DNA of 10,958 nucleotides, taken from NCBI GenBank assembly GCA_030916545.1, contig JAUPWI010000090.1:1-10958 (forward strand), read 5' to 3'. Positions 1 through 7,287 of this stretch are shown one piece after another (the stretch's first letter is position 1; each line of letters starts with the position of its first letter). A program made the translations under genes and the position numbers. The notes below the pieces were generated by a model. The model did not search any database. It was not told the origin of the DNA and saw nothing but the letters and a program-made list of their open reading frames with translations. This DNA comes from Patescibacteria group bacterium. GTDB lineage: Bacteria; Patescibacteriota; Minisyncoccia; Moranbacterales; UBA1568.

Positions 1-1
1 C

Positions 2-718
2 TATCTTACTGGGGCATTTATCAACAATTTCCTGCCATCGACGCTCGGAGGGGACGCCTATCGGGGACTGTGGCTCGCGCAGAGGACCGATGCCAAGGCC
101 GCAGCGCTCTCGACGGTCGTGTTCGATCGGTTCATCGGGCTCTGGACGATCGCTATCCTGGCTGTAGTGTGTTCCCTTCCCTTGTGGTCGAATTTTTTCA
201 CCGATATGGCTTTTCGGGTGACGTTTTCCGGTTTGATCGTTTTTCTGTTGGGAGATCTGTTTATCACCTACGCGTATTTCCAGCCCTGGTTTCACCGTTG
301 GCTCGAGTGGTTGCCTTTCCGGGCCAGGCGTCTCATTCGGGAAGTGATCGGATTTACGAGGAAGGGTGTCTGGGCGGCGGGGAGTCTGTATTCCGTACTG
401 TTCGCCTTGGTCGGTGTCGCGCTGTCCAACTGGATGCTGTTTCGTGCCCTGGGAAGTGTCGTCTCGCTCCCGGTATTTCTGAGCGTGATCTTTTTGGTGA
501 CTATCGTCTCCTCGATACCGCTTTCGATCAACAATATCGGCGTCAAGGAATGGGCCTACATCACTTTTTTTCCTTTGGTCGGAGTGAGCGTGGAGATCGC
601 GGTGACAGCTGCTCTTTTGTCCCGATTCATCCAGATGCTCATTTCTTCGGGTGCGCTGCCGTGGTACGTGGCGACGCGGCCCGTCGTCGTACCTCGTACA
701 GAAGGGGCGATGCGTTGA
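2..718 (+). CDS. Flippase-like integral membrane protein (LPG synthase transmembrane / UPF0104 family), 5' end outside window
   Basis: The reading frame is open from the left edge, so the start is missing; 238 residues are visible against roughly 300-340 usual for the family. The first visible residues (about 8-22) read INNFLPSTLGGDAYRG, followed about 20 residues later by FDRFIGL. This pairing of N-x-x-x-P-x-x-x-GGD-x-x-R with a dR-x-x-G motif is characteristic of the LPG synthase transmembrane (AglD/UPF0104, 'flippase-like') family. Several hydrophobic helices follow, including one with SIPLSINNIGVKEWAY, another recurrent family element. Known relatives transfer lysine to phosphatidylglycerol or act in lipid-linked sugar handling. 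This one has no visible soluble aminoacyl-transferase domain, so a glycolipid role alongside the neighbouring glycosyltransferases is the better inference. It is convergent with the next gene, with 16 bp between the two stop codons. Confidence 0.82.
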   Translation, partial: YLTGAFINNFLPSTLGGDAYRGLWLAQRTDAKAAALSTVVFDRFIGLWTIAILAVVCSLPLWSNFFTDMAFRVTFSGLIVFLLGDLFITYAYFQPWFHRWLEWLPFRARRLIREVIGFTRKGVWAAGSLYSVLFALVGVALSNWMLFRALGSVVSLPVFLSVIFLVTIVSSIPLSINNIGVKEWAYITFFPLVGVSVEIAVTAALLSRFIQMLISSGALPWYVATRPVVVPRTEGAMR

Positions 719-734
719 AATTTCGGGGAATTTC
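717..734. other. Short perfect inverted repeat in the gap between convergent genes
   Basis: GAAATT (717-722) and AATTTC (729-734) form a 6-bp AT-rich stem around a 6-nt loop. It fills almost exactly the gap between the + stop (716-718) and the - stop (735-737). There is no T-tract on either side, so a terminator role is weakly supported; a chance palindrome is possible. Confidence 0.3.
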
Positions 735-3038
735 CTACGGACCGTCGTTTTTGAGCGAGATCCGGTCTCCGCGAATGATCTTGATAATCTGGCCCGGTCG
801 ATCATGGATGGAAATAGAGTGATCGGGATCAGGGAAGTCATATGCCCGGTCATAACGAACGAGTCGGAGGGCATCCGTGTTCGGGTGAGGGGCTGCAAGG
901 AGAGGATCGGCGAAACGGTGGACGCGGGCCTGATTGCTCGAGTGTACGACGATATAGTCGTAATGTTCGGTGGTGTGTTTGAACATGAGTTTGGTGTTGG
1001 CGAATCCGGTCAGGCACGTACCGACGAAGAAGCGGCAGAGCGGAGTGCGGTCGGTATAGACGGTGAGCGAGGTGGCGTTGGGTAAGGCGTTGAGATAGGC
1101 GGCGGCCTCATAGAGACCATCTCCCATATCCTTGTATTCGGTGACGAGACTGCGCGGGAGCAAGAGGCTGCTATAGCTGGAAAAATAAGGAGCGGCGTGG
1201 ATGGCTGAATACGCAGCTCCGCTTCCGATCAGGATGAGAACGATGAGCGGCACGGCGGCGGTTTTCCATTTTGTGTCGGACAGGAAGGAGGAGAGTAGAC
1301 AGCGTATGCCGATCGCGGAGATGAAGGCGAAGATGGGAAATATGACAATCTGATAGCGTGTCACTGAGAGTACGGCAGATGCGGTCGCCCCGGCGTAGTA
1401 GCAAAGGATGAAAAGAAGACCGCCGAGGAGCGGGAGTCCGTGTCGGGTGCGGTCGCCTGTTCGGATCAGTACTATCATGCCGGCGATTGCACCGAGGAGT
1501 AGCAGAGGGCTTATGCCGAATATCAACGGGTAGAAGTTCGCGATATAGAAGGCGAAGGAAGACACTCCCTCGAATTCAAAGGATGATTTCGGCGAGGCGA
1601 GCAGTCTGGGGAAATCGATGGGGGGGATATTAAGCCAGACGCTCGCGAGCAGGATGATGACGCAGCACGCAAAGACGATGGCGATACTCCGGAAGAGGGC
1701 GGACCGATATCGCGCGACGAGGCGGGAGAGGAACAGGAGGAAGGCGCTTTTCCGGAAGAGCATGTCGGCTATCAGGAACAGGACGAGAAGTCCGATTGGA
1801 AGTGCAACCGCGGTATAGGCCTGGCTGAGGAAGGTGGCCGTAAGGAGCCGGTCTGGTCGCAGCCAGATTGCCGGATACAGGATGAGAAGCGTAGAGAGAC
1901 CGATGATGAAGATGCTGGCGATCTCACGGAGACGGTCCAGGAGTGAGTGGCGAAGATGCGCCGGATTTTCGGCAGCGGTGAAAATGAAGGGGAGGAAGGC
2001 GAGGAGGTAGATGATGAAGAAATTCGAGACGTATTTGGTCGCGAGGGCCAGGCCGAAGAAGATACCGCTCCAAATGATGTCGAGACGATGTTTGGTCTTG
2101 AGGAACGCGAAGTAGGCGAAGAATGCCAGAGAGAAGAATCCCCAGAGAAGCGCGTCCGGGTTGATGATGCGGGATGCACCGATGAGGACCGGGGAAGTGG
2201 CGATCAGGAGTGTCGTGAGCGCTCCGGTATATTCATCGGTGGCACGTGAGGCGAAGCGGAAAATCAGGGCGAGAAGGAGTGTGGCCATGATGAGTATCGG
2301 CAGACGAAAGGCCCCATACATCTCCTCGGCCTGTGGGTCATATTGGCGTTCTGAGAGCGGGTCTGGCGTATAACGGGTCAGGGCGACGCCGGAAATCAGG
2401 GAGATGGTCAACCCTGGCTTGTCGCTGACACGGGTGTTGGCGAATTCGCCCTGGCGAAGATTTTCAAAGAAACGGGGGATGCGATCGTAGGTCCAGAGAG
2501 CTTCATCGACGACCGCTTGTCTGCCGATGTGAATCGCACCGCTCGCGAAGAAGAAGACGAGTGCAGAGAGAACGATGAGCCGGGGTGGGGTGATGTGAAA
2601 CCGTTTCTGCCTACGCGGAGCGTGGGAAGGATCATTTGCGGCGGGATGGAGGAAGGAAGAAGAATGGGTTTTTGAGAGATATCTGAGCGCTATGAAACAG
2701 AAAAGCAGGAACCAGGCGTTGAAGACGATCCGGGAAGACGTGAAACGAACATCCAGAAACATCGTGCCAAGGAGTACGAGCGTCGGGGCGGTGGCAGCGA
2801 ACATGAAGAGGGCGAGTGCGTGACGCCGGTTTTCTTTGTGCGTATGTCTCCAGGTCAGAATGGCGAGGCTGCAACAGGCGGCGAGCGAGAGCGTCAGGGC
2901 GACTTTGTCTCCGAAGGTGTAGCGGATATCCGTCGCAAAAACGATCACGAAGACGAGAGACCAGAAAAGACTGGCGAGTAGTAGCGGTTGCTTCAGCATA
3001 CCGGTGAAAGCAGCATGTTTCTGGTCGACAAACTTCAT
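735..3038 (-). CDS. Multi-pass GT39/ArnT-type (GT-C fold) glycosyltransferase, 767 aa
   Basis: The gene encodes a protein of about a dozen or more hydrophobic helices with a soluble C-terminal part (about residues 660-767). The GT39/PMT/ArnT signature is clear. An acidic pair (DE, about 178-179) sits at the start of the first large external loop, followed by an R-x-x-x-F stretch and the SDKPGL motif (about 205-210). A later helix has NPDALLWG (about 293-300), then GLALATKYVS (about 329-338). Such enzymes transfer a sugar from a polyprenyl-phosphate donor to an acceptor on the outer side of the membrane; donor and acceptor here are unknown. The frame stays open to 3296, but I chose the ATG at 3038 (MKFVDQK) because longer starts would run into the divergent gene and read non-membrane sequence. 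ATG at 2999 (MLKQP) is an alternative. No clear Shine-Dalgarno precedes either. Unusually, about four hydrophobic segments (residues about 15-120) precede the first GT-C helix. Confidence 0.85.
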   Translation of the reverse strand: MKFVDQKHAAFTGMLKQPLLLASLFWSLVFVIVFATDIRYTFGDKVALTLSLAACCSLAILTWRHTHKENRRHALALFMFAATAPTLVLLGTMFLDVRFTSSRIVFNAWFLLFCFIALRYLSKTHSSSFLHPAANDPSHAPRRQKRFHITPPRLIVLSALVFFFASGAIHIGRQAVVDEALWTYDRIPRFFENLRQGEFANTRVSDKPGLTISLISGVALTRYTPDPLSERQYDPQAEEMYGAFRLPILIMATLLLALIFRFASRATDEYTGALTTLLIATSPVLIGASRIINPDALLWGFFSLAFFAYFAFLKTKHRLDIIWSGIFFGLALATKYVSNFFIIYLLAFLPFIFTAAENPAHLRHSLLDRLREIASIFIIGLSTLLILYPAIWLRPDRLLTATFLSQAYTAVALPIGLLVLFLIADMLFRKSAFLLFLSRLVARYRSALFRSIAIVFACCVIILLASVWLNIPPIDFPRLLASPKSSFEFEGVSSFAFYIANFYPLIFGISPLLLLGAIAGMIVLIRTGDRTRHGLPLLGGLLFILCYYAGATASAVLSVTRYQIVIFPIFAFISAIGIRCLLSSFLSDTKWKTAAVPLIVLILIGSGAAYSAIHAAPYFSSYSSLLLPRSLVTEYKDMGDGLYEAAAYLNALPNATSLTVYTDRTPLCRFFVGTCLTGFANTKLMFKHTTEHYDYIVVHSSNQARVHRFADPLLAAPHPNTDALRLVRYDRAYDFPDPDHSISIHDRPGQIIKIIRGDRISLKNDGP

Positions 3039-3072
3039 AAAATAGGATACGATAGGGTCGACTTGACACGAA

Positions 3073-3101
3073 TGGAAAATCGTTTCTTTGTGCTTTATTA
3101 T
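3073..3101 (+). promoter_or_regulatory. Promoter for the 603-aa GT-C gene, probably giving a leaderless transcript
   Basis: TATTAT (3096-3101) matches the -10 consensus in 5 of 6 positions; TGGAAA (3073-3078) is a 4 of 6 match to the -35 with a 17-nt spacer. The expected start point is about 3108, two bases before the ATG at 3110, so the mRNA would have almost no leader. A perfect TTGACA at 3063-3068 is 27 nt from this -10 and so is not its partner. The -10 overlaps that of the opposite promoter. Confidence 0.55.
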
Positions 3102-3126
3102 ACACATATATGGAATCGAACGACAA
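3097..3126 (-). promoter_or_regulatory. Promoter for the minus-strand GT39 gene
   Basis: Read on -, a perfect TATAAT -10 lies at 3102-3097, preceded by TTGTCG (3126-3121, 4 of 6 matches to TTGACA) with an 18-nt spacer. Transcription would start near 3090, giving a leader of about 52 nt before the ATG at 3038. The -35 box lies inside the coding sequence of the divergent gene. Confidence 0.6.
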
Positions 3127-4921
3127 GTCTTTGAAAACGTTTTTGCGTTGGCGATGGGGCGTCGCTTTGGTTCTGTGCGGTATCCTTGTGGTCGGAGCGA
3201 CTCTCCGGCTTTTCCAGATCGGTGACTGGTTGCATTTTGAGCTTGATCAGGCACGGGATGCCCGGGTGATCGATGCAGCTCTCGAGGGGAGTCCACTTGA
3301 TCTGCCGCTTCTTGGGCCCAAGGCCGGGGGAACCTTCCTGCGGCTCGGGCCCGGGTTTTACTGGCTCGAATATATCGGTGCCCTCATTTTCGGTGACACG
3401 GTACGAGGAAGCGTGTTGATGGTGGCCTTTTTCTCTCTCGCTGCTCTTCCGCTTTTTTATCTGGTCGCCCGACGTTTTTTCATGACGTCGTCCGCCTTGT
3501 TGTTGACGTCGCTCTTTTCGACTTCGGCTTTTCTGGTCATGTATGGCCGTTTCGCATGGAATCCGAATCTGATCCCTTTCTTCGGTTTGCTCGTTGCCTA
3601 CTCGCTTTTACGGGTGGTCGATCGACACGAGAGACATCCCGGACGCTGGCTTCTGTCAACGGCTTTCGCGCTCGGACTCGCGACACAGATGCACTTTTTG
3701 GCGTTTCTCGGCTTTCCGGCTCTCGCGGGGGTATTTTTGCTTTGGAGGCGTCCGCGTATCGGGTTTCGATTTTGGCTCGGTGCTCTGGCGATCATCGCCG
3801 TGCTCTATCTGCCGATGGTGTTGAATGAGATCGAGACGGGCGGGATGAATACAAAAGAGTTCATCGGAGCCATTTTCGAGAAATCCACAAAAGAGAGTCA
3901 TCCTCTCATCGAAAAGATCGTCAGGAATAGCAGCGAGTTTTCGCTCCATGGTCTAGTACTCCTGACTGGTTTCGAGGGTGGTACGTTTCCAGCGATCGTC
4001 ATCAAGGACGGGCAGATCGGGTCGATTTGTGACAGCAAATGCGATGAGGGGAAATGGTACGGAGTGGCTGCCTTCGTGGTGCTCGCGCTGGCGATTGTTT
4101 CCCTGATTTTCCTGTGGTGGCGGGAGACGGATCGGCGGAAAGAAGACGTACTGCTTCTCTGCGGACTCTGGTTTCTTGTCACGTTCATTCTGTTCACGCC
4201 GCTGGCGTACGGCATCGCCCCCCGATTTTTTCTGTTGAATGCCCCTGTATTCTTTCTTTTGGTCGGGTTTCTTGCGCGGGCGATCGGGAGGGTGGTACCG
4301 AGACGGTATCGTCCGGCAATCGGGGTAGCGGGCGGTGTCGTCCTGCTCATTCTGGTCGCTTTCAACCTCTTCTTCCTTTCGGTCCGTTTCGAGCAGCTTC
4401 GGGCGGCTTCCTTTGAATCGGTCAAAAATGCTCCCGATCGTATTTTGAAGGAACGTGTCCGGGTGACATTCGAACAGCAGAATCGTATCGTGGATTTTCT
4501 TGCGGAGCGTTCGGCCAAGAATGGCTATCCGGTATACATGTTCAGTGAGCCGCAGTATCGTCGGGCCCTGAAATATCTCCTGGAGCGGCGCGGTATCGAA
4601 AATGCCGTCCTGGGTTTCGATGGCGTATACCGACAGGGCGTATATTTCGTCATTCTTCGGACCAATTCGGATCACGAGGATGGTTTGCGGAAATACCGGA
4701 CCCACTACATTCTCCATGAGACGATTCCTTTCGGAACGTTGACGGCTTTCGAGCTGATTCCGAAACCCGAGTCGATTCTCGGCGAACGTCAGGATTTTTC
4801 CCCGGTGAAACAGAGTGATTCTAAAGCACCCCCGCGGTATACCTTGCGGCAGTTTATCGAGAGAAATCAGGCGTCGTTGACCGGAGATGAGGACGATCCG
4901 GATGAGGATATCGTGGAGTGA
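3110..4921 (+). CDS. GT-C-type membrane glycosyltransferase (GT39-like), 603 aa
   Basis: The protein has a short charged N-terminus, a first membrane helix (about 15-37), then an external loop with FELDQARDARVID (about 43-55) and GPKAGGT (about 69-75), followed by a hydrophobic helical bundle to about residue 425. The early acidic residue (D46) after helix 1 is where GT39/ArnT-like enzymes place their catalytic Asp/Glu. The motif set is not the classic DKPGL form of the neighbouring enzyme, so acceptor or donor probably differs. Residues about 430-603 are soluble, and the end is strongly acidic (DEDDPDED). Expected role: transfer of a sugar from a polyprenyl-phosphate carrier on the outer membrane face. 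The start is the first ATG; it has no Shine-Dalgarno site and lies just after a -10 box. It is head-to-head with the 767-aa GT39 gene and 95 bp before the next gene. Confidence 0.78.
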   Translation: MESNDKSLKTFLRWRWGVALVLCGILVVGATLRLFQIGDWLHFELDQARDARVIDAALEGSPLDLPLLGPKAGGTFLRLGPGFYWLEYIGALIFGDTVRGSVLMVAFFSLAALPLFYLVARRFFMTSSALLLTSLFSTSAFLVMYGRFAWNPNLIPFFGLLVAYSLLRVVDRHERHPGRWLLSTAFALGLATQMHFLAFLGFPALAGVFLLWRRPRIGFRFWLGALAIIAVLYLPMVLNEIETGGMNTKEFIGAIFEKSTKESHPLIEKIVRNSSEFSLHGLVLLTGFEGGTFPAIVIKDGQIGSICDSKCDEGKWYGVAAFVVLALAIVSLIFLWWRETDRRKEDVLLLCGLWFLVTFILFTPLAYGIAPRFFLLNAPVFFLLVGFLARAIGRVVPRRYRPAIGVAGGVVLLILVAFNLFFLSVRFEQLRAASFESVKNAPDRILKERVRVTFEQQNRIVDFLAERSAKNGYPVYMFSEPQYRRALKYLLERRGIENAVLGFDGVYRQGVYFVILRTNSDHEDGLRKYRTHYILHETIPFGTLTAFELIPKPESILGERQDFSPVKQSDSKAPPRYTLRQFIERNQASLTGDEDDPDEDIVE

Positions 4922-4943
4922 ACGGAGTTCCGATACACGGAGT
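4922..4943 (+). repeat. Short direct repeat just after a stop codon
   Basis: The 7-mer ACGGAGT occurs at 4922-4928 and 4937-4943, a 15-bp period, immediately after the stop of the 603-aa gene and upstream of the next promoter. No hairpin terminator is seen here, so some read-through into the next gene is possible. The repeat may be chance. Confidence 0.3.
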
Positions 4944-4999
4944 GCGCAGTCGGGAGGGGTTGGAAAATATATCAAGGTGTGAGACAGTAGAGAAATCCA

Positions 5000-5005
5000 T
5001 ATAAT
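5000..5005 (+). promoter_or_regulatory. -10 box of a promoter for the GT2-ugd-GT4 operon
   Basis: A perfect TATAAT lies 11 nt before the ATG at 5017, so transcription would start near 5012 with a leader of about 5 nt. The -35 region is poor (GTGTGA at 4977-4982, 3 of 6 matches). The intergenic gap contains no Shine-Dalgarno at a usable distance. Confidence 0.5.
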
Positions 5006-5016
5006 TTCTTATCAGT

Positions 5017-5955
5017 ATGAATGAACGACCGTATTTGTCGGTAGTAGTGCCTCTTTACAACGAAGAAGGGAACGTCGAGATCCTCCATGGGAAAATTCAC
5101 GCGGCCCTAGAGAAGATCGGAAGACCATTCGAGATCATCTTCATCGATGATGGATCGAAGGACAAGACGCGCAGCGAAGCCGAGCGGTGCCAGCCGGTGA
5201 CCCTGATCGTATTCCGGAAGAATTTCGGACAGACGGCCGCCTTTGACGCCGGCATCAAGGAGGCGAAGGGCGAAATCATCATCACGCTCGATGGGGATCT
5301 TCAGAATGATCCTGCCGATATCCCGCTCCTGCTTGCCAAGATCGACGAGGGTTTCGATGTGGTCTCGGGATGGCGGCATAAGCGCCACGATCCCTGGAGC
5401 AAGAAGATCCCGTCCCGCATCGCCAATCTGCTACGCAAGTTTCTGATCCAGGACGATATCCATGACTCCGGATGCAGTCTGAAAGCCTATCGGAAGGAGT
5501 GCTTTAAGGATATCGACCTGTTCGGCGAGATGCACCGTTTCATTCCGGCGCTGCTTCAGCTCGAAGGTTACCGGGTGGCCGAGGTCAAAGTGAGTCATCA
5601 TCCCCGCATCCACGGAGTGACCAAGTACAACTGGAAGCGAGGGATGAAGGGGTTTGTGGACATGCTCTCCATCTGGTTCTGGAGGAAGTATTCCCATCGT
5701 CCGCTGCATCTTTTTGGCGGTATCGGTGTCATTCTCTCCGGATCCGGAGGAGGTATCTTGTTTTGGATGCTGATTGAAAAGGTGGTTTTCGGGGCATCGC
5801 TTGCCGAGCGTATCTGGCCGCTTATCGGCATATTTTTTGTCTTGATCGGCGTACAATTGTTCATTTCCGGACTGTTGGCCGATATCACGGTGCGGAATTA
5901 TTATCAGGCGCGCAATCGTATGAATTATACCGTCAAGGAAGTGATAAATCGCTAA
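5017..5955 (+). CDS. Polyprenyl-phosphate glycosyltransferase, GT2 family (DPM1/GtrB/ArnC-like), 312 aa
   Basis: The protein is a cytoplasmic GT-A domain (about 1-225) followed by two membrane helices (about 231-255 and 264-290). It has the full family motif set: PLYNEE (12-17), IDDGSKD (43-49), RKNFGQTAAFDAGI (67-80), the metal-binding LDGDLQNDP (91-99), DSGCSLKAYR (150-159), EMHRFIP (171-177) and HGVTKYNW (199-206). Known relatives transfer mannose, glucose or aminoarabinose precursors from a nucleotide sugar to dolichyl or undecaprenyl phosphate. The sugar cannot be read from the sequence. Its product is the donor type used by GT-C enzymes, so the two GT-C enzymes encoded upstream are natural partners. 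Length and topology (GT2 plus two helices) are normal for the family. It opens a three-gene run with 14 bp to the next gene. Confidence 0.9.
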   Translation: MNERPYLSVVVPLYNEEGNVEILHGKIHAALEKIGRPFEIIFIDDGSKDKTRSEAERCQPVTLIVFRKNFGQTAAFDAGIKEAKGEIIITLDGDLQNDPADIPLLLAKIDEGFDVVSGWRHKRHDPWSKKIPSRIANLLRKFLIQDDIHDSGCSLKAYRKECFKDIDLFGEMHRFIPALLQLEGYRVAEVKVSHHPRIHGVTKYNWKRGMKGFVDMLSIWFWRKYSHRPLHLFGGIGVILSGSGGGILFWMLIEKVVFGASLAERIWPLIGIFFVLIGVQLFISGLLADITVRNYYQARNRMNYTVKEVINR

Positions 5956-5969
5956 ATCGGAAGAGACGT

Positions 5970-7280
5970 ATGAAACTGAGCTTCTTGGGTACCGGATATG
6001 TCGGACTGGTGTCGGGCGCCGGTATGGCGGAAATCGGGCACACGGTGATCTGTGCCGATATCGATAAGACCAAAATCAATCTCCTCAAAAAGGGAGTCAT
6101 TCCGATTTACGAGATCGGTCTTGAGGAGGTGGTCGAGCGCAATGTGCGGGAGGGTCGTCTGCGTTTCACAACCGATTTGAAGGAGGCTATCCAAGAATCT
6201 GAAGTCGTCTTCATGGGGGTCGGGACCCCGGAGGACAAGCTGACCGGGCAAGCCGATCTGACCTATGTTTTTGAGGCTGCCGAAACGTTCGGGAAGCACC
6301 TGAACGGGCCGAAGATCTTCGTCAATAAGTCGACAGTGCCGGTCGGAACGGCTGAGAAGGTCGAGGAAGTCATACGCCGGGCTTCCAAAGGGAAGCATTC
6401 CTTCGAGGTCGTATCCAATCCGGAATTTCTGCGTGAGGGAGCGGCCGTCAAGGATTTTCTCAATCCGGATCGGATCATCGTCGGGACCAAGTCGGCTTCG
6501 GCGAAACGGATCATGGAACGGGTATATCGACCGCTCGTGCGTGCCGGTCGCCCGATTGTCTTCACCGATATCCGGAGCGCCGAGATCATCAAATACGCGG
6601 GCAACTCTTTTTTGGCGATGAAGATCACGTTCATAAATGAGATCGCGAATTTTTGCGATGTGGCTGGTGGCAACGTCAAAGAAGTCGCGCGCGGTATCGG
6701 TTGCGATACTCGTATCGGCAGTCGTTTCCTCTATGCCGGAATCGGATATGGAGGGTCCTGTTTTCCGAAGGACGTGAAGGCGTTCATCGAGACGGGGCAT
6801 GAATATAATTCTCATTTCCATATCATCGAGACTGTGAACGAGGTCAATCAGGTCCAACGTATCAAGCCTTTCGTTAAGCTCCGGGAGATTTTCGGTGAGA
6901 CTCTCAAGGACAAGACGGTCGCGGTGTGGGGCATCGCCTTCAAACCGCGCACGGACGATATCCGGGAGGCCCCAGGCATGGAAAATATCAAATTACTGTT
7001 GGAATCGGGCGCGACCGTCCGGGCTTTCGATCCGGTCGCGGTCCCGAATGCGAAGCGGCAGTTCAAGCACAAGCGACTGACGTACACGGCGAAGTCTTCG
7101 GAAGCGGTTCGTGGCGCCGATGCGCTTATCATCGCGACGGAATGGGACGAGTTCCGGGTTGTCGATTACAAGGAACTGAAGCGGCAGATGCGCGGTCGTA
7201 TCATCTATGACGGACGGAATGTCTTGGAACGAGCGGAAGCAGAAGCGGAAGAATTCCAATATTATGGGGTAGGAGTATGA
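5970..7280 (+). CDS. ugd: UDP-glucose 6-dehydrogenase
   Basis: This enzyme oxidises UDP-glucose to UDP-glucuronate with two NAD+ in the cytoplasm, supplying acidic sugar for surface polysaccharide. All landmarks are present in order in 436 residues, the usual length. They are the N-terminal NAD-binding GTGYVG (7-12), STVPVGT (121-127), NPEFLREG (150-157), EIIKYAGNSF with the catalytic-site Lys208 and Asn212, and GIGYGGSCFPKD (257-268) with nucleophile Cys264. The C-terminal WGIAFKPRTDDIREAP element and the second Rossmann half follow. No key residue is missing. A weak purine-rich site (GGAAGAG, 5959-5965) lies 4 nt before the ATG. It sits between the GT2 and GT4 genes, 7 bp upstream of the latter, consistent with co-transcription. 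UDP-mannose or UDP-GlcNAc dehydrogenases are related alternatives, but the motif spelling fits UGD best. Confidence 0.95.
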   Translation: MKLSFLGTGYVGLVSGAGMAEIGHTVICADIDKTKINLLKKGVIPIYEIGLEEVVERNVREGRLRFTTDLKEAIQESEVVFMGVGTPEDKLTGQADLTYVFEAAETFGKHLNGPKIFVNKSTVPVGTAEKVEEVIRRASKGKHSFEVVSNPEFLREGAAVKDFLNPDRIIVGTKSASAKRIMERVYRPLVRAGRPIVFTDIRSAEIIKYAGNSFLAMKITFINEIANFCDVAGGNVKEVARGIGCDTRIGSRFLYAGIGYGGSCFPKDVKAFIETGHEYNSHFHIIETVNEVNQVQRIKPFVKLREIFGETLKDKTVAVWGIAFKPRTDDIREAPGMENIKLLLESGATVRAFDPVAVPNAKRQFKHKRLTYTAKSSEAVRGADALIIATEWDEFRVVDYKELKRQMRGRIIYDGRNVLERAEAEAEEFQYYGVGV

Positions 7281-7287
7281 CGGGACT

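Noticed and set aside
70..822. Plus-strand open frame of 250 aa overlapping the flippase-like gene
   Set aside because: The frame at 2-718 has membrane helices and UPF0104 motifs; this one is Arg/Ser/Gly-rich out-of-frame sequence.
3063..3068. Perfect TTGACA as the -35 of the 603-aa gene
   Set aside because: It is 27 nt from the TATTAT box, too far, and no -10-like hexamer lies 16-18 nt downstream.
735..3296. Extending the minus-strand GT39 gene to 3296 (853 aa)
   Set aside because: The extra residues are non-membrane, overlap the coding sequence of the divergent gene and cross both promoters.
3953..4975. Long minus-strand open frame (340 aa) antisense to the 603-aa GT-C gene
   Set aside because: It is charged, low-complexity sequence with no recognisable motif, while the + frame encodes clear membrane helices and family motifs. 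It is an antisense shadow.
5952..6857. Minus-strand open frame (301 aa) antisense to ugd
   Set aside because: The + frame is a complete UDP-glucose dehydrogenase with all catalytic motifs; the antisense frame has none.
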